DNA of 64,000 nucleotides from assembly GCA_031216445.1 (NCBI GenBank), contig CM062213.1:9673501-9737500 (forward strand). The letters are read 5' to 3'. Within the stretch, counting starts at the first letter, position 1. Each line of letters begins with the position of its first letter. The stretch comes from Lateolabrax maculatus. Lineage: Eukaryota; Chordata; Actinopteri; Acropomatiformes; Lateolabracidae. Under the pieces are notes generated by a model, which saw only the letters and a program-made list of their open reading frames with translations, made no database searches and was not told where the DNA came from. Positions 12,801 through 24,145 of this stretch are shown here, one piece after another. A program made the translations under genes and the position numbers.

Positions 12801-15661
12801 AGGCTGACCACACACGCAGGAGTGTCTGGTGTGGCCTCCAGCAGAGCCATCACAGCTTCCACACCCATCCTGCTGGCCTAAATCATGACAATCAAAAAGC
12901 TTAGATAAGCAGGAACTCTTGTCTTTATTCACATTGTTAACAAGAAATAAAAAAATTGGTGAATATTAAAAAGGTCTATATATGGGGTAGTATTACCAGG
13001 ATTCTGTCAAAAGCAGAAGGGGTTCCTCCTCTTTGTACATGGCCCAAGATGGTGGTGCGGGTGTCGAAGCCTAGCTTCTTTGACACCAGCTGGACAGAGA
13101 GATTATGACTTTATGAGCAGTCCGCCTCATATTAAGAGCCTATATACAGTATGTGCTGGTATATTGGATTTCTGCCATTACTAACCTCTTTGATGTCATC
13201 ACATGTGATAGGTTTGCCATTGCGGTCTATCGCTCCCTCCGCAACAATGATAATATTCAAACGGGAGCCACGGCCTCTTTGCTGAGAAGGATGGAGAAAA
13301 CCTTGAAGATCAACAAGTACACATTTTCTTTTTAAACCAGATTTAAATCAGTCATTGAAGACGATGCAGGACGAAACATTTACATCTGTCAGCCGTCTGC
13401 ACAGATGCTCCTCCCAGCCCTTGTCTGGGGGCATCTCTGGGATGAACACCCAGTCAGCACCACACGCCAGAGCTGTCACCAGGGCCAGGTAGCTGTAGGT
13501 AAAGAGTCACAAGCTAGAGTTCAGGTGTCTTTTGTAAAAGTGACACAGAGGAATAACCTTTTAAAGTAAGTAACCAAAGCTTATTTTTCACATCATGAAA
13601 TAAAAATAAATTAATTCTCTGTAAGATGGAAAAGCCTCCGAAATGACATGTAGACAATAAGATAACACATAATAACACAAACTAAAACAAACTAGCCCTC
13701 TGGTCTAAGGAAATAAGCTGCCAAACCCATTGTTGCCCCCCTGAGGATAAACTGTAAAAACTTTGCTCCCTTCGCTTTTCATTTAGCGCTATCATCAGGT
13801 CACAGTTTGTATTGATGGTCATTGTGAGCATGTGAGCATTCAGCTCAAATCACAACTGTGCCTAAATAAATCCTCACGGAACTGCTAGCCTGGCTGTAGA
13901 GTCTTTATCTCTTTTACTTTGAGATCTGAATGAAGTTAAGAGGGATGTTTTCACTATTTCTTCCTTATAGAGTACACATGTTTACAGCCAACCACTGACA
14001 GTACCATATCTAGGGCCTCCACATAGATAAATGCCACTTCTGCTCACAAAATACACACAGGCTGTACTCACCCACAGTGCCTGCCCATTACCTCCAGGAT
14101 GAAGGTCCTCTGGTGACTGCAGAACACCACATTTTGAAGTCAAGAGTCTTAAAATTACTACGCAGGTCCGTCCATCAAATAAACGTATGAATGGTTACAT
14201 GCGTACCTCTGTGCTGTGGTGGTGATGGCGTCCACAATCTCTATGATGCGATGCAGGGCAGAGTCTGTGCCGATGGTCATATCAGTGCCACAGAAGTCAT
14301 TGTCAATAGAGCCCACCATGCCAACGATATTGAGATGGGAGGAACACTTGGCCTCATTGGACGTGATTTGACCTGAGCACAGATTAAAATGACAACACGC
14401 TCAGATACAGTTTATTCTCAAATAGTGGCCTTATATTAGGGATGGAGACATTAGACACTTTATTTCTAATTTCCCCAGTTATCAAGTTAATGCACACTCA
14501 AAACTTCTTCCATATTTACCTTTTGTTTGGACTAAATCAGTAAGAAAGAGACATTTCATTTGAAGTTGTGTTGCTTAGAACATGCCTCTCACCAGCTTTG
14601 ACCAGGACTGCCAGCAGCTCGCTCCACTCTGTTCTAAACTGGTTGGCACCCGTCAGACTGCCATCACCTCCAATCACACACAGGTTGGTGATGCCCAGCT
14701 TGACTAAGTTGCAAGCGGCCTTGGTGCGTCCCTCCTTGGTGCGGAAATCCTGACAGCGGGCACTACCAATCACAGTCCCACCCTGGTGTCAGGCAAGGAG
14801 GAAGGGTTTCAGTACCAGACAAGAATCACAGAGGAGACAGAGAAGGGATAAGATTATCTGAAACCTAAGCACTCATGTTAATGGTCTAATTCCTGCTCTT
14901 TAATGAACCTTGGCATTTAAATAACCATTTGACCTACAGAGCTGCTCCGTAGAGGCTCAAGAGTAGTTAGAGTTACACAGATCATCCATCCCACTTACTG
15001 TGACCAGCTGATCACAAGTTAAAAACAGAATGGATCCTCATGCTTGTTCTCACCAGCTGTAGCATCATTGACACACTTTCCCAAGTAGCAGGGCGGATAT
15101 TGTCTCCTCCATCCACCAGACCCTGGTAGCCCTGCCAACAAATAAAAAAGACAACATAATATCAAATTGAAAGTGGTCATTGCTGGGAAGAAGCTTCAAG
15201 CTTAATGATAGAGACATATTTTAACTCTGGCATGTTGTATGTTGGGATTTGCTGATTTTTTTATTGGGAAAGATGATCTTATGTGTGGAAAAGTGCTGAC
15301 AAAAATGAGTTTATCAGTTGTTTAGGTCATTTCTCAAGTAAAAATGGTTAACCTTTGCTGGTTCCAGCTGCTCAGCTGTGAGCGTTTGTTGATTTTCTGA
15401 ATAATGTTGGGTTTTGGATTATTGGACAGACAGTACATGCAAATTGAAGATAGCACCTGGAGCTTTGGGAACTTAATGGCAGGAATTTCCCCCCAAATGT
15501 TTTGTATCTATTTTGACATTGTACAGATGAAACGATTGATTGAACACTCAAAACTCAAAATTGAAAAGCAGGTTTTACCTCGTGGACAAAATACACCTTG
15601 GCTCCAGTGTAAAGTCCCACTCGAACTGTGGCCCTCACAGCTGCATTCATACCTGTAGGCA

Positions 15662-15742
<81 letters not shown>

Positions 15743-17399
15743 CGTAAAGAAATACAGTTACAACTATGAAATGATTCAATTATATATAATAAACATAATA
15801 TATAGTACTTTATACTATAGTAAGTGTAGTATGAAGTTTTAAACGAGTACATTTTACTTGGGAGGATTTCAGGTGAATTATCTCTATCTATAGTTTTTTG
15901 TGCAGTTGAAACAAGATAGCATTGTAACTTGATTGGAATATTTTGATATTGCGTCCAATTTGCTCGATGATATGGTATATGGATGTTGCACTACTAAAAC
16001 TTTTAATAATATTAGCATTTCTCTTTTCAGTCTTTACATTAACCTGCTGCTGCTGAACACCAAATGGATGCAGCAGCAAACACAAGACAAGCTCAAGATG
16101 AAGACAGATGATAAAACAACACTATGGTGCCGTCTTATTTCACTGTAATTTCATTGTTGGTTACAGTTAAACTGACAGTGTTAGTGGTAAGCTTGAATTG
16201 CAGGGAGGGCAACTGGGCCTCTGCCTGCACTCTCAACACTCAGGGGGTTGCTTAAAGGACAAGATGTGGATAGATTAGCTTCAAGGGTGCCAAAAGCATC
16301 TCCACTTACAGTGTAAAGGAGGAGAGGAGGGACAGTAAGAGTAGGACAGCCCCTCTAACTCAACCTCACCACTTTACAAACACATGACAGAAAGGTCATT
16401 CCTCTAAAATTAGCCCTCATAACAGATACAGTGTTAGAGAGAGAGAGGGGAGGGGAAGAAACAGAAGAAGAACCTCGGATTTAAGGTTATCAAGATGATG
16501 AAAAAAGTGCTTAAAAGGGTGATTTGGATTACGTGTTTCTGAGAATGAAAAAGAAGAAGGATGAGGGTTATCGAGATGTGCAGTTTGGATTGACATGCTT
16601 GTCCTAAGGTCTTATTAAGTTAAAAATGGGCAGAAAAACAGGCAGATGGATAGCTCAGCGTCTCATATGCTCACACTACAGGGTTGTGTGGGGTCACTGA
16701 CACACTTCCCAAAGGTCACAGGGGAGATATTCCTCATCAAGTTAAAGGTCAGGGGAGGGTTTGTCCCACTCTGTGATCCTAGCAGCTTTAGGTGAAGGAA
16801 TTCATTCTGCCCTTTTCAAGAAATGATCTATACATACAAAAAGAGAGCTATGATAGCTCTCTTTCAATAAAGAAGTAATTAAGTATTATTATCAGTAATG
16901 AAAAATATATGAGTAGTCAAATTTGATATAAAAAGGGAGCAGCAACCATGATTGAATACAACAGTAAAGATGGGCTAGACTTCTTTGTTTTACAAAAAGC
17001 AGTGTAATTTCTAGTGCTATAGCTACTTAATACTCAAAACTGGTTTTAAACTTATTGTAATGTCAAAAAGCAAATGATACCCATTCACTGTGGAGATCTA
17101 TGTAGGTTCCAGTACTTGTGTAAGACAATCAACGTTCTAGATGTATAGGTTTCTGATCCACTTTACGTCTCAAACACTTCTTAACTTGTCATTAAACCAT
17201 CCTGTAGTGAGCAGTAGCAGAAGGAGTGACTTCCAGATCATTTCAGGCAAACAAACAGGTGACATGGCCCTGGCACCCCACACTAACATACCAGCCCAGA
17301 AATCCTCTACTTACCCTGGGCATCGCCTCCCGAGGTCAGCACGGCGATGGCCCGACCCACTCCCATCTTGGTTGGATCAATGGGAGCCGGTTGTGCCAT
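9818..17399 (-). CDS. pfkm: ATP-dependent 6-phosphofructokinase, muscle type (777 residues, complete)
   Basis: This cytosolic enzyme phosphorylates fructose 6-phosphate to the 1,6-bisphosphate, the committed glycolytic step. Exons, right to left: 17315-17419 (ATG 17399), 15579-15652, 15054-15131, 14593-14782, 14207-14372, 14072-14116, 13384-13492, 13186-13281, 12997-13089, 12752-12877, 12495-12559, 12334-12397, 12077-12223, 11871-11941, 11665-11752, 11371-11523, 11083-11247, 10906-10967, 10717-10828, 10519-10618, 10316-10421, 9956 to stop at 9818. They sum to 2,334 bases with all phases agreeing. Human PFKM is 780 residues. Visible motifs are GGDAQGMNAAVR (about 24-35), IGGDGSLTGA (about 116-125), GSIDNDFCGTDMTIG (163-177, general-base Asp166) and MGRHCGYLAL. 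In the regulatory half are NVGAPCAGMNAAVR, VSNNVPGSDFSIGADTALN and METMGGYCGYLAT-like sequence. The C terminus is KKRGLAP. Paralogue a or b cannot be told. Confidence 0.97.
15653..17314 (-). other. pfkm: pfkm intron between the first two catalytic exons, with a long TG/CA repeat at its 3' end
   Basis: This is the longest intron of the catalytic part (about 1.66 kb). No gene or complete mobile element was recognised. A short purine-rich stretch lies near 16,435-16,560. The last 100 bases in transcript order hold the CA tract described separately. Confidence 0.7.
15664..15744. repeat. (TG)n microsatellite abutting a pfkm splice acceptor
   Basis: About 40 TG units with a GGG interruption near 15,708. 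In the pfkm transcript this is a CA tract ending about 11 bases before the AG of the acceptor of exon 15579-15652. Confidence 0.95.
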
Positions 17400-17639
17400 G
17401 GTCCTGGAGCTAAGGTTGGCTATGGGAAAGAGGCTGTGAGTGTGAAGATCCCTGCCACCCTGCTGTAGTGTGTGGAGTACTAGGAGCCTCTCTCACCTCT
17501 AACTCAGCCTGCCTGTTGTGGAAAGTAATAGCAGTTGCAAAAGTGCACAGCTTAACTATCCTCTTGGCAAGAGGAGGCACATGGGCACATATAGTTGCGC
17601 AAACGCATTTAGATGCACACGCACAGACACACGTACACA

Positions 17640-18080
17640 GTGCCTTGAAAAGTATTGAAAGTATTTAATCCCTCTCATTGCCCACTGTCGTTGTAACTTT
17701 TTCATATTTTATTGTTTTACAACATTGAATTATCTTCTTTAATATCATTGTGGATTCTCACAAATACAAACATGTTGAAAATTAAACTCTAAATAATAGA
17801 TTGCATTGGCTTTGCACATCTGGACATTTTTTTTTCATTTCAAGGTGCATAGGGACTGTTAGTGAACAGCAGTTTCCAAGTTCTGCCACAAATTCGGATT
17901 GGATTGAAGTCTGGACACTGACAACTGCAGGGCATTAATATTGCTATTTTTAATCCATCCCCATTTAGCTTATAAGCTCTATGTTTGGGGACTTTGTCTT
18001 GCAGGAAAATAAATCTTGCTGGGTGAACTTCTCTTGCAGACTGCCGCAGGTTTTCCTCCTGGATTTCTATGACTTTTGAA
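17640..18080 (-). mobile_element. Degraded Tc1-like element inside the pfkm upstream intron
   Basis: On the minus strand a decayed frame reads FLQDKVPKHRAYK and, further on, CPDFNPI. These match the QDN-PKH and PDLNPIENLW blocks of Tc1-family transposases. The sequence after NPI is frameshifted and the catalytic Glu region is lost. The plus-strand edge at about 17,640 (GTGCCTTGAAAAGTATT) resembles the terminal region common in fish Tc1 elements. The right edge is unclear. Confidence 0.7.
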
Positions 18081-18284
18081 ATATTTGCAAATGTTTAAAA
18101 ATCAAAAGCAACTGCAGGTAGAAATCAGGTTTTTTGACACCACTATTAATTGCATTATGGTTAGGGTATATGGATATGGTGAGGTGATCTCTGAATTTTG
18201 GGTCTTCATCTACCAATGCCCTTTTAGGTATGCATGACATATTCAAACTGATAGTTGTAGTCCTTTAAATGCAGTCTAGCTTAC

Positions 18285-18356
18285 CAGCATCCACTGCTGA
18301 ATCAGAGCTCGAGGACGTCTTGCTTTCACATTCGGAAGCTGAGAGGTCATTGCCAC
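18285..18356 (-). CDS. pfkm: Upstream in-frame pfkm exon (acidic/serine linker of an extended isoform)
   Basis: On the minus strand a 72-base open block lies between CCCTCCTCAG and GTAAGC. It enters in phase 1 and leaves in phase 1, matching the exon before it (20110-20200) and the pfkm exon after it (17315-17419). The reading is GGNDLSASECESKTSSSS then DSAVDA, a polar, probably disordered linker. The downstream acceptor (CCTCTTTCCCATAG, exon edge 17419) then supplies ANLSSRT before the normal pfkm Met. No stop occurs. The only other long frame of this block does not continue into pfkm. The exon is predicted, not observed in RNA. Confidence 0.65.
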
Positions 18357-18360
18357 CTGA

Positions 18361-20105
18361 GGAGGGAACACCATAACACATTACCCAGAATGTGATCCAG
18401 CCTCAACTGTACTGTACAGCTGATTCATCAGCTGTTATCATTGGAAACCTCTCCATAACTCACTCCAGAGTACAAGACAGCATCTCACTCACATGGTAGA
18501 CCTTTTCTACAAAGGACAACATGCTTGAGCATTACTCCTCAGCATCTTCTCTCCCCTCCAATTTGTTATTTGAAGCATTTGTGATGTAACATCCTCTATC
18601 TGTACATGGCAAGTTAGTTTACGGCCACGTCTTTTTCTATAAGCTGCAGCTGACAGGCTGGTTACTGAGGAATCCATACTGGGGAAAAAGCACATGAATA
18701 TATTTTACACACCTTCCTTTATTAAAAAAGAAGGAAGCACTGAAAGCATGAGGCTAGCAGGGGGAATCAGAATCATGGGTATAAATGAACGCCTTAGCCC
18801 ACCCAGGTAGCAGATTCCTCATCCTCGGCTTAGAGGACACTTCCTTGCATGCCATTGTCAGAGCTGCCTCTCTGTACTCACTACTAGGGGCCCTCTTCCA
18901 ACAACCTTAGAGGCACAGGAGGGAATAAGTCACCTCATGCATTTCATCCTAAAATAATCCATGTACTGGGTTCAAGGGTGGCCAGATCATTCTGTCATGG
19001 GTGGAGGGTGCCAGGTAGCAAGGGATAGGACCCAACTGCAGATGACAGAGAAACCGAGGAACAAAAGGCTTATGGGATAGTGAGGCAGGCACTGGTGTAT
19101 GGATATGTGGGGTAATGAGGAAAGAGGGAAAGTCCGAAGACATGTACTGGACCGCTAGAGGATGGCAGGTCTGAGGAGTTGAAGGAAAGTAGCCTACATG
19201 GCCTAAGAGAAGTGAATAGGGGCTGGAGACAGGGGCCAAGAGCAATGTGGAGGGCTAGGGAAGAGAGGGTGGTTTTAAAAGGGGAACTGGGGAGCAGATT
19301 GTGACACCTCTTCCACAAGCAGACACACATATATCGTGTTAATTTGCTATTCATGTCTGTAATTTATGAATGAAATTAGGTACAGCACAGTATGACAACA
19401 GTATTACACCTATATGTGGGTATGGGTTTGTGTGTGTGTCTGGAGTGTGTTTGTTCAATCACTCCCATTGAAGCTGATTTAATTTTAGTACCAACAATGC
19501 GGAAATAATTTATTTATTTTTGGTACCTTATATAATGTCATGTTAAAATTAACCATGTGTATCTCTGTACATTACATATGAAATACAAGGCACATGACAA
19601 AAACTTTGAGAAATAAAATGTAAACAATACAATGTGGGAGATGTCAATTATTAATAGTAATGTCTGTATAAATCGGTTAAAGATGAAAAAAACAAGACAA
19701 ATCAATGTGACAACAATGAGGGCTGGAGGCTTGTCTGTAGCAGGCAGCTTATTGGAGTTGGAGTCTGTAAATAGATACAAGATGTCTGGATGTGGACTCA
19801 GCGCTGCTATCTATAAAATACCCCTCCCCTTTTTTACCGCCATTACTGTGAAAGTGCACAGTCATGCCTATAACTGAACATGTCAAAAGTCAAAGTCATG
19901 CTTATGTATTTATGATCTTGTAAATATATATATATGACAATTTACCCTCAAAAAGACCTCTCAAAAGTTTCCACAAGCAATTCTCAGACAAACGCAATTT
20001 GTGGACCAGTATTACAGTAACACTCAAATATAATAAGTGCACAGACTGAAATTACAGAGTAGGCCCGTCACAAATGCACAAAGACACAAATATCCACATC
20101 GATGC
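18361..20105 (-). other. pfkm: Intron between the two upstream pfkm exons
   Basis: No further exon was recognised. Around 18,990-19,310 is a stretch (ATTCTGTCATGGGTGGAG to ATTGTGACACC) that reads like an old dispersed repeat, but I cannot name its family. The rest is ordinary AT-rich sequence. Confidence 0.5.
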
Positions 20106-20109
20106 ATAC

Positions 20110-20200
20110 CTTGACCTTTCTTTTTGATCCAGAACAGCAGACAGACCAGCAGTGTGACAGAGAGGAGCCACTGGGCAGAGAGGACACCCGGGTACCACAT
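20110..20200 (-). CDS. pfkm: Alternative first coding exon of pfkm encoding a signal-anchor segment
   Basis: From the ATG at 20200-20198 the frame reads MWYPGVLSAQ, then WLLSVTLLVCLLFWI, then KKKGQ. That is a short uncharged N-terminus, a 15-residue hydrophobic segment and a lysine cluster. It ends at a good donor (CAAG followed by GTATGC) in phase 1 and joins exon 18285-18356 in frame, then pfkm. The product would be 838 residues: 61 extra plus 777. By the positive-inside rule the catalytic part would face the cytosol, with the anchor in ER or outer mitochondrial membrane. An in-frame TAA lies upstream at about 20,249-20,251, so this is the first Met in frame. Two out-of-frame ATGs precede it (20238 and 20231). 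Phase agreement supports the call; expression is unproven. Confidence 0.6.
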
Positions 20201-20202
20201 CC

Positions 20203-20238
20203 TTACAGTACCTCTCTTCTTGGGAAGCCATTCTGCAT
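20203..20238 (-). other. Upstream open frame in the leader of the extended pfkm exon
   Basis: A frame of 11 codons plus stop starts at 20238 and ends with TAA at 20205-20203, two bases before the ATG of the signal-anchor frame. A second ATG at 20231 (A at -3, G at +4) opens an overlapping 43-codon frame that ends at a TGA in exon 18285-18356. If both are in the transcript they would dampen initiation at 20200 unless transcription starts between 20,231 and 20,200. Confidence 0.4.
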
Positions 20239-20239
20239 C

Positions 20240-20795
20240 TGACCTATATTAATAGCTTTGATATCACTACTTCATTGTGGAGTATTGACCTTCATCGCTA
20301 AAACATGGCGGGTAATCAGATACAATCCAACAGTGTTTGTAGTAATCTGAGGGCAGTAGTGCTGGTGGATGTTCAAACACAATACACTGTTGTATGAAAT
20401 TAGATTAGATACATTGTTTTACATTTAATTAGTGTTGCTTTTATTTTGTCCTCAATGCCAATATAGAAATATAGATATATTTTAGATATAGATCAGGCAA
20501 AATTTACAGTGAGCGACCTGTGAATTATTCCCATATAAACCACAGTATGTCATATTCAGACTTCCTGTGACAGTTCATTCATCTATGATGCCCTTTATTA
20601 CAAGAAAGTCTCACAGGACAGTATAGCTGTGGTGTGAGGTAATATGGGGTCAGTGTTTTTCAGATCTGAATGACGTTGCAGCCACTCAGCAGACAGCGAG
20701 CTATGCAGCAATGTGGCCGTGACACTGGAGTGCCTCTCATGCCAGAGCAGGTTGAGATTACAATAGTGAAACACAAGCAGCCTGACAATGTGATA
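20240..20795. other. Sequence upstream of the extended pfkm exon
   Basis: This would hold the promoter of the extended isoform. It is AT-rich, without a CpG island or an obvious TATA box at a suitable distance. No gene was seen. Confidence 0.4.
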
Positions 20796-20796
20796 G

Positions 20797-20818
20797 CACA
20801 CACACACACACACACACA

Positions 20819-20873
<55 letters not shown>

Positions 20874-21140
20874 TATGCACGTGCACACACTTACAGTATA
20901 TCTATTTGTGAGGACCCTCATTGAAATAATGCATGCCCTAGCACCTAATCTTAACCTTCATAACAATATGTCCAAACCCAACATTCACTCTTAACGAAAC
21001 CTAAAGCTAACGCTGGTCTTAACCCTAAAACAAAATCTTAACCCCCAAACCTGGCCAACATGTCAAAAGTCTCCTCAGTCATGAGGTCTTAAATTGAAAT
21101 TAGTCCTCACAGAGATAGAAGAACAAGAGCAAACACACAT
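20797..21140. repeat. (CA)n tract with an adjoining CTTAACC-rich dispersed repeat
   Basis: A 75-base CA microsatellite (20,797-20,872) is followed by GTGAGGACCCTCATTGAAAT and repeated CTTAACC/CTAACC words up to about 21,110, then TCCTCACAGAGATAGAAG. This is a familiar teleost microsatellite-associated repeat. A weaker relative lies at 44,700-44,970. Confidence 0.75.
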
Positions 21141-21144
21141 ACTC

Positions 21145-22700
21145 CCAAACAAGCTCATCCATCATGATAGTTAAAACGGCTTTAAACGAAATGGTTTGCT
21201 ATCGATGTGATTCATCAGCTCATGTCATCTGTGAAGGTCACGACTCCCCCTCCCTTCCCCCTCTAACACCACACTTCCCACAAGCAAAATGACCTCCAAA
21301 GCAGATACATCACTGTGGACAAAAGGCAGCTTGTCATAAACACATGTCTCAGGTGGTGTTTGTTTGTTGGCTCTTTGTGCAGAATCTTTCCAATACTGTG
21401 CGCCCCTGGTGGGTTGAGCGACGTGTAACCCTCTCCCGAGGCAAACCCCGATCAATAGCACCATTTCCAGGTAATCCCCCCTCCTGTCTTCCCAGACAGT
21501 ATTAACACTCGCACAGCCTGTAATAAACCATATGGATCAATACAACACCAGTTCAACACAAAACACTTCCACCTCAGCTAATGCAGTGAAATGTGCACTG
21601 GATATTCTTACAATCTGACCCCTCACTGTGTCCAATTATGTGAAATATACAGTAAGTGATTAGATCATGCTGTGTAAAAGAGACTGTGATTGTTAGATAA
21701 TAACATATAGTATGGTTACACAGTTCTCAAGGATTGCAAAATGATTTCTAAATGGGTACATGTAATTCAGATTTGCATAAAGAAATATGACATTTAGAAA
21801 TATTATTTAACTTTACTTCTACGCGTCTTTGTTTCTTTTCCACACTCTCTCTTCTCTGTATTTCTTTTTCAACATATGTAGCAATCTGTTGTAAATATTA
21901 TTTTTCAATAAAGTGAATTTATTATTTTGTTTTATTCCACATATTGCATCTTGGTAGATTCACATACAGTAGTTGCAAGAGATGCAGTAGTTTGTATCGT
22001 GATTACTTTAACAAGCAGTAAGACAGAAGGATCACACTGGGACATCCTGGTGCCCAAATTCAGTCTTGGACCTTTATTGTAGTAGTCATATTTTTGATAA
22101 TTGATTAATAAAAAAAAATTTAAGCAGATAAATCGTTTTTTTCTAGCTTCTAAATTATGAATATTTACTGACAATAAAGTAAATATTTTCAAACAAGCAG
22201 TTTGAATATGTCATCTCAGGGTTTATACACCAAACAATTAATCTATGAATCAAGAAAATGATTGTCAGAGTAATCAATAATGAAAATAATAGTTGTTAGT
22301 CCTATTTATGGGGAACTATATAACAAAGCAAAATGTAAGATCTCAAATTAAAATATATAAATACATAGTTGTATAATAAGTCTGTACTGACTTTGCATTG
22401 CTTGCATAGGATAAAAACAAAAACTGTGTTAAAAAGTTATCTGAATTAAAAACAGTACAACAATACATTTCAGTAAGATCCTGTTGAGAAACCTGACTGA
22501 ACTCCAGCTCACAGTCAGCCAACAGGTGGCAGCAGCATCTGATCTTTCCTATCCCTGTGTTTATCGGGGTTAGAGAAGCACATGCAAAGCCTCGGCCCAA
22601 TAAATCATGCACTGAAAGTGTCAGTGCAAATTTTGTTGGATTTTATTGCAGTTTAATCATCTCAATGAATGTTTTAATAGGCTGATATTTCAGAGAGAGA
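21145..22700. other. Gene-free AT-rich sequence
   Basis: No coding exon, RNA gene or clear mobile element was seen. CAACAGGTGGCAGCAG near 22,523 is CTCF-like with a mismatch. Confidence 0.5.
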
Positions 22701-23850
22701 ATGGCAATGCAGTGATAAATTGTGTGGGGTGAGCCATCCCCCCTGCCTTACCTCTCCCCCTCTCTCACCTTTTCGCTGCAGAGAATCACTAATGTAGACT
22801 TGCACAACTATTTGTCCACTTATTGGTACAGGGGAGTCTTGCGTTATATACTTAGAATATCCATATTCATTTTAGAACAAACAGACTAATCTGTAATTGA
22901 CCCACAGAGCAATAAGTTCTGCTGGTCCAGTTTTTTCTCTCTGCAGAAGCTCAAACTTTTCCTGTTTTTCCTTCCCCCTTTTCCATTCTGCATTTTCTTA
23001 TTGCTTTGCCTTCCTCCTCTTTCTTCCAATTCATCAGGTTGGACCAGCGGGCTCCACCTTACTCTTAGGCCTCTCACACCATTTAACATGTCTTTACCCC
23101 CCCCACCTTCCTATCTCTAAGGCTTGCTCTATTTCTCCATTTGTCACCCCCTATCCCTCTTTCCCATTATGTACATATCTTAATCATCCAATTTTCCTCC
23201 TCTCCTCGATTTCATCCATTCCCAGTTTTATTTTTTTCTAGTTCTTCCTTTGACCTTCAGTTCCCTGGCTTCATTACTCTCCCCAATTTCTGTATTTCTT
23301 CCCTGTTTTCCTGACCATACGGGGGTAATGGAATGCAAAATCAACATGGCCGTGACATTTTGGTCACCAATCCTCTCCCCCTCAGGCGCTCATATATGCT
23401 GTTGTCCTCTGCCAGCATGGATGTATGATGTGTGGTGTGACTCCTCTAATAAGGACATGGATGAGAGAATGGAGGAGGCTGGGGGCTGTAATTAAAGACC
23501 GAAGGGTCTCGGTGAATAAGTAGTGAGGGAGGGAGGGAAGGTAAAACGGTGGCTATCTGCTGCTGGAACAATAAATCAACCTGCTCCTTTAGCCGCCCTC
23601 AACACAATATCACGATACAGCATTCGACCCCCCTCTTTGCAAAAGCAATTCCGTCATGTCTTGTTAGCTCATTCGTCTTCATCAGCACCAGTGGGAGGTT
23701 CAGACGCCCCCTTACCCCCCCCCTGCCCCACCTCACCTCGAGGCCCCCCTCCCCCACCAATGCCAGGCATCATTGATCACAGCAGAACCAGTCTGTGCAT
23801 CAGCATGGGCATGGGTGTCATATCATTTTCAGGCACACTTAACACAAACA
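22700..23850. other. Gene-free stretch with a long pyrimidine-rich run
   Basis: From about 22,925 to 23,330 the plus strand is strongly C/T-biased. Open frames here (for example 22,897-23,241) are Ser/Phe/Pro-rich consequences of that bias, not genes. A CA tract lies at 23,855-23,890. Confidence 0.5.
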
Positions 23851-23890
<40 letters not shown>

Positions 23891-23892
<2 letters not shown>

Positions 23893-24145
23893 GCGGTGCA
23901 ATGGCTGAAGTGGCAACAACAGTTAAACTAATCTTAGCTTGGCCGTGCAGATCCGGGTCGCTCAGTAATGTTATTAATGAACGCATGGTTAACACACACA
24001 GCGTGCTAATGGCATTTAGAGCCAATTAAGAGATGACTAATTAATGAGACATTTCCTATAAGGCTTATTGATATGTTAATCTGCCGTCATATAAATCACA
24101 GTCTTAATTGTACTGCCTTCAGATAATAAGATTTCCATTACATAT
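23891..24145. promoter_or_regulatory. Candidate conserved non-coding element with homeodomain-type motifs
   Basis: This island of complex sequence lies between a CA tract and T-rich DNA. It carries many TAAT/ATTA cores, including GCCAATTAAGAG, GACTAATTAATGAG and GTTATTAATGAACG. The texture is that of a developmental enhancer, but conservation cannot be tested here. Confidence 0.3.

Noticed and set aside
15508..15852. Frames encoding long Thr-His or Cys-Val repeats
   Set aside because: They are translations of the TG/CA microsatellite. The same applies at 20.6-20.9, 23.8-24.0, 27.0-27.5, 29.8-30.1, 36.7 and 57.0 kb.
17410..17411. Alternative acceptor CAACCTTAG for the first catalytic pfkm exon
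   Set aside because: The upstream acceptor CTCTTTCCCATAG (exon edge 17419) has a far better pyrimidine tract and restores the frame with the upstream exons.
17944..17953. Perfect MEF2-type word CTATTTTTAA near the pfkm upstream exons, considered as a muscle promoter element
   Set aside because: It lies inside the decayed Tc1 element, at a place where related Tc1 copies have similar T-rich sequence. Nothing else nearby looks like a promoter.
23523..24029. Open frame of 168 codons
   Set aside because: It runs through a CA tract and C-rich simple sequence, has no domain, and shows no exon-like borders.
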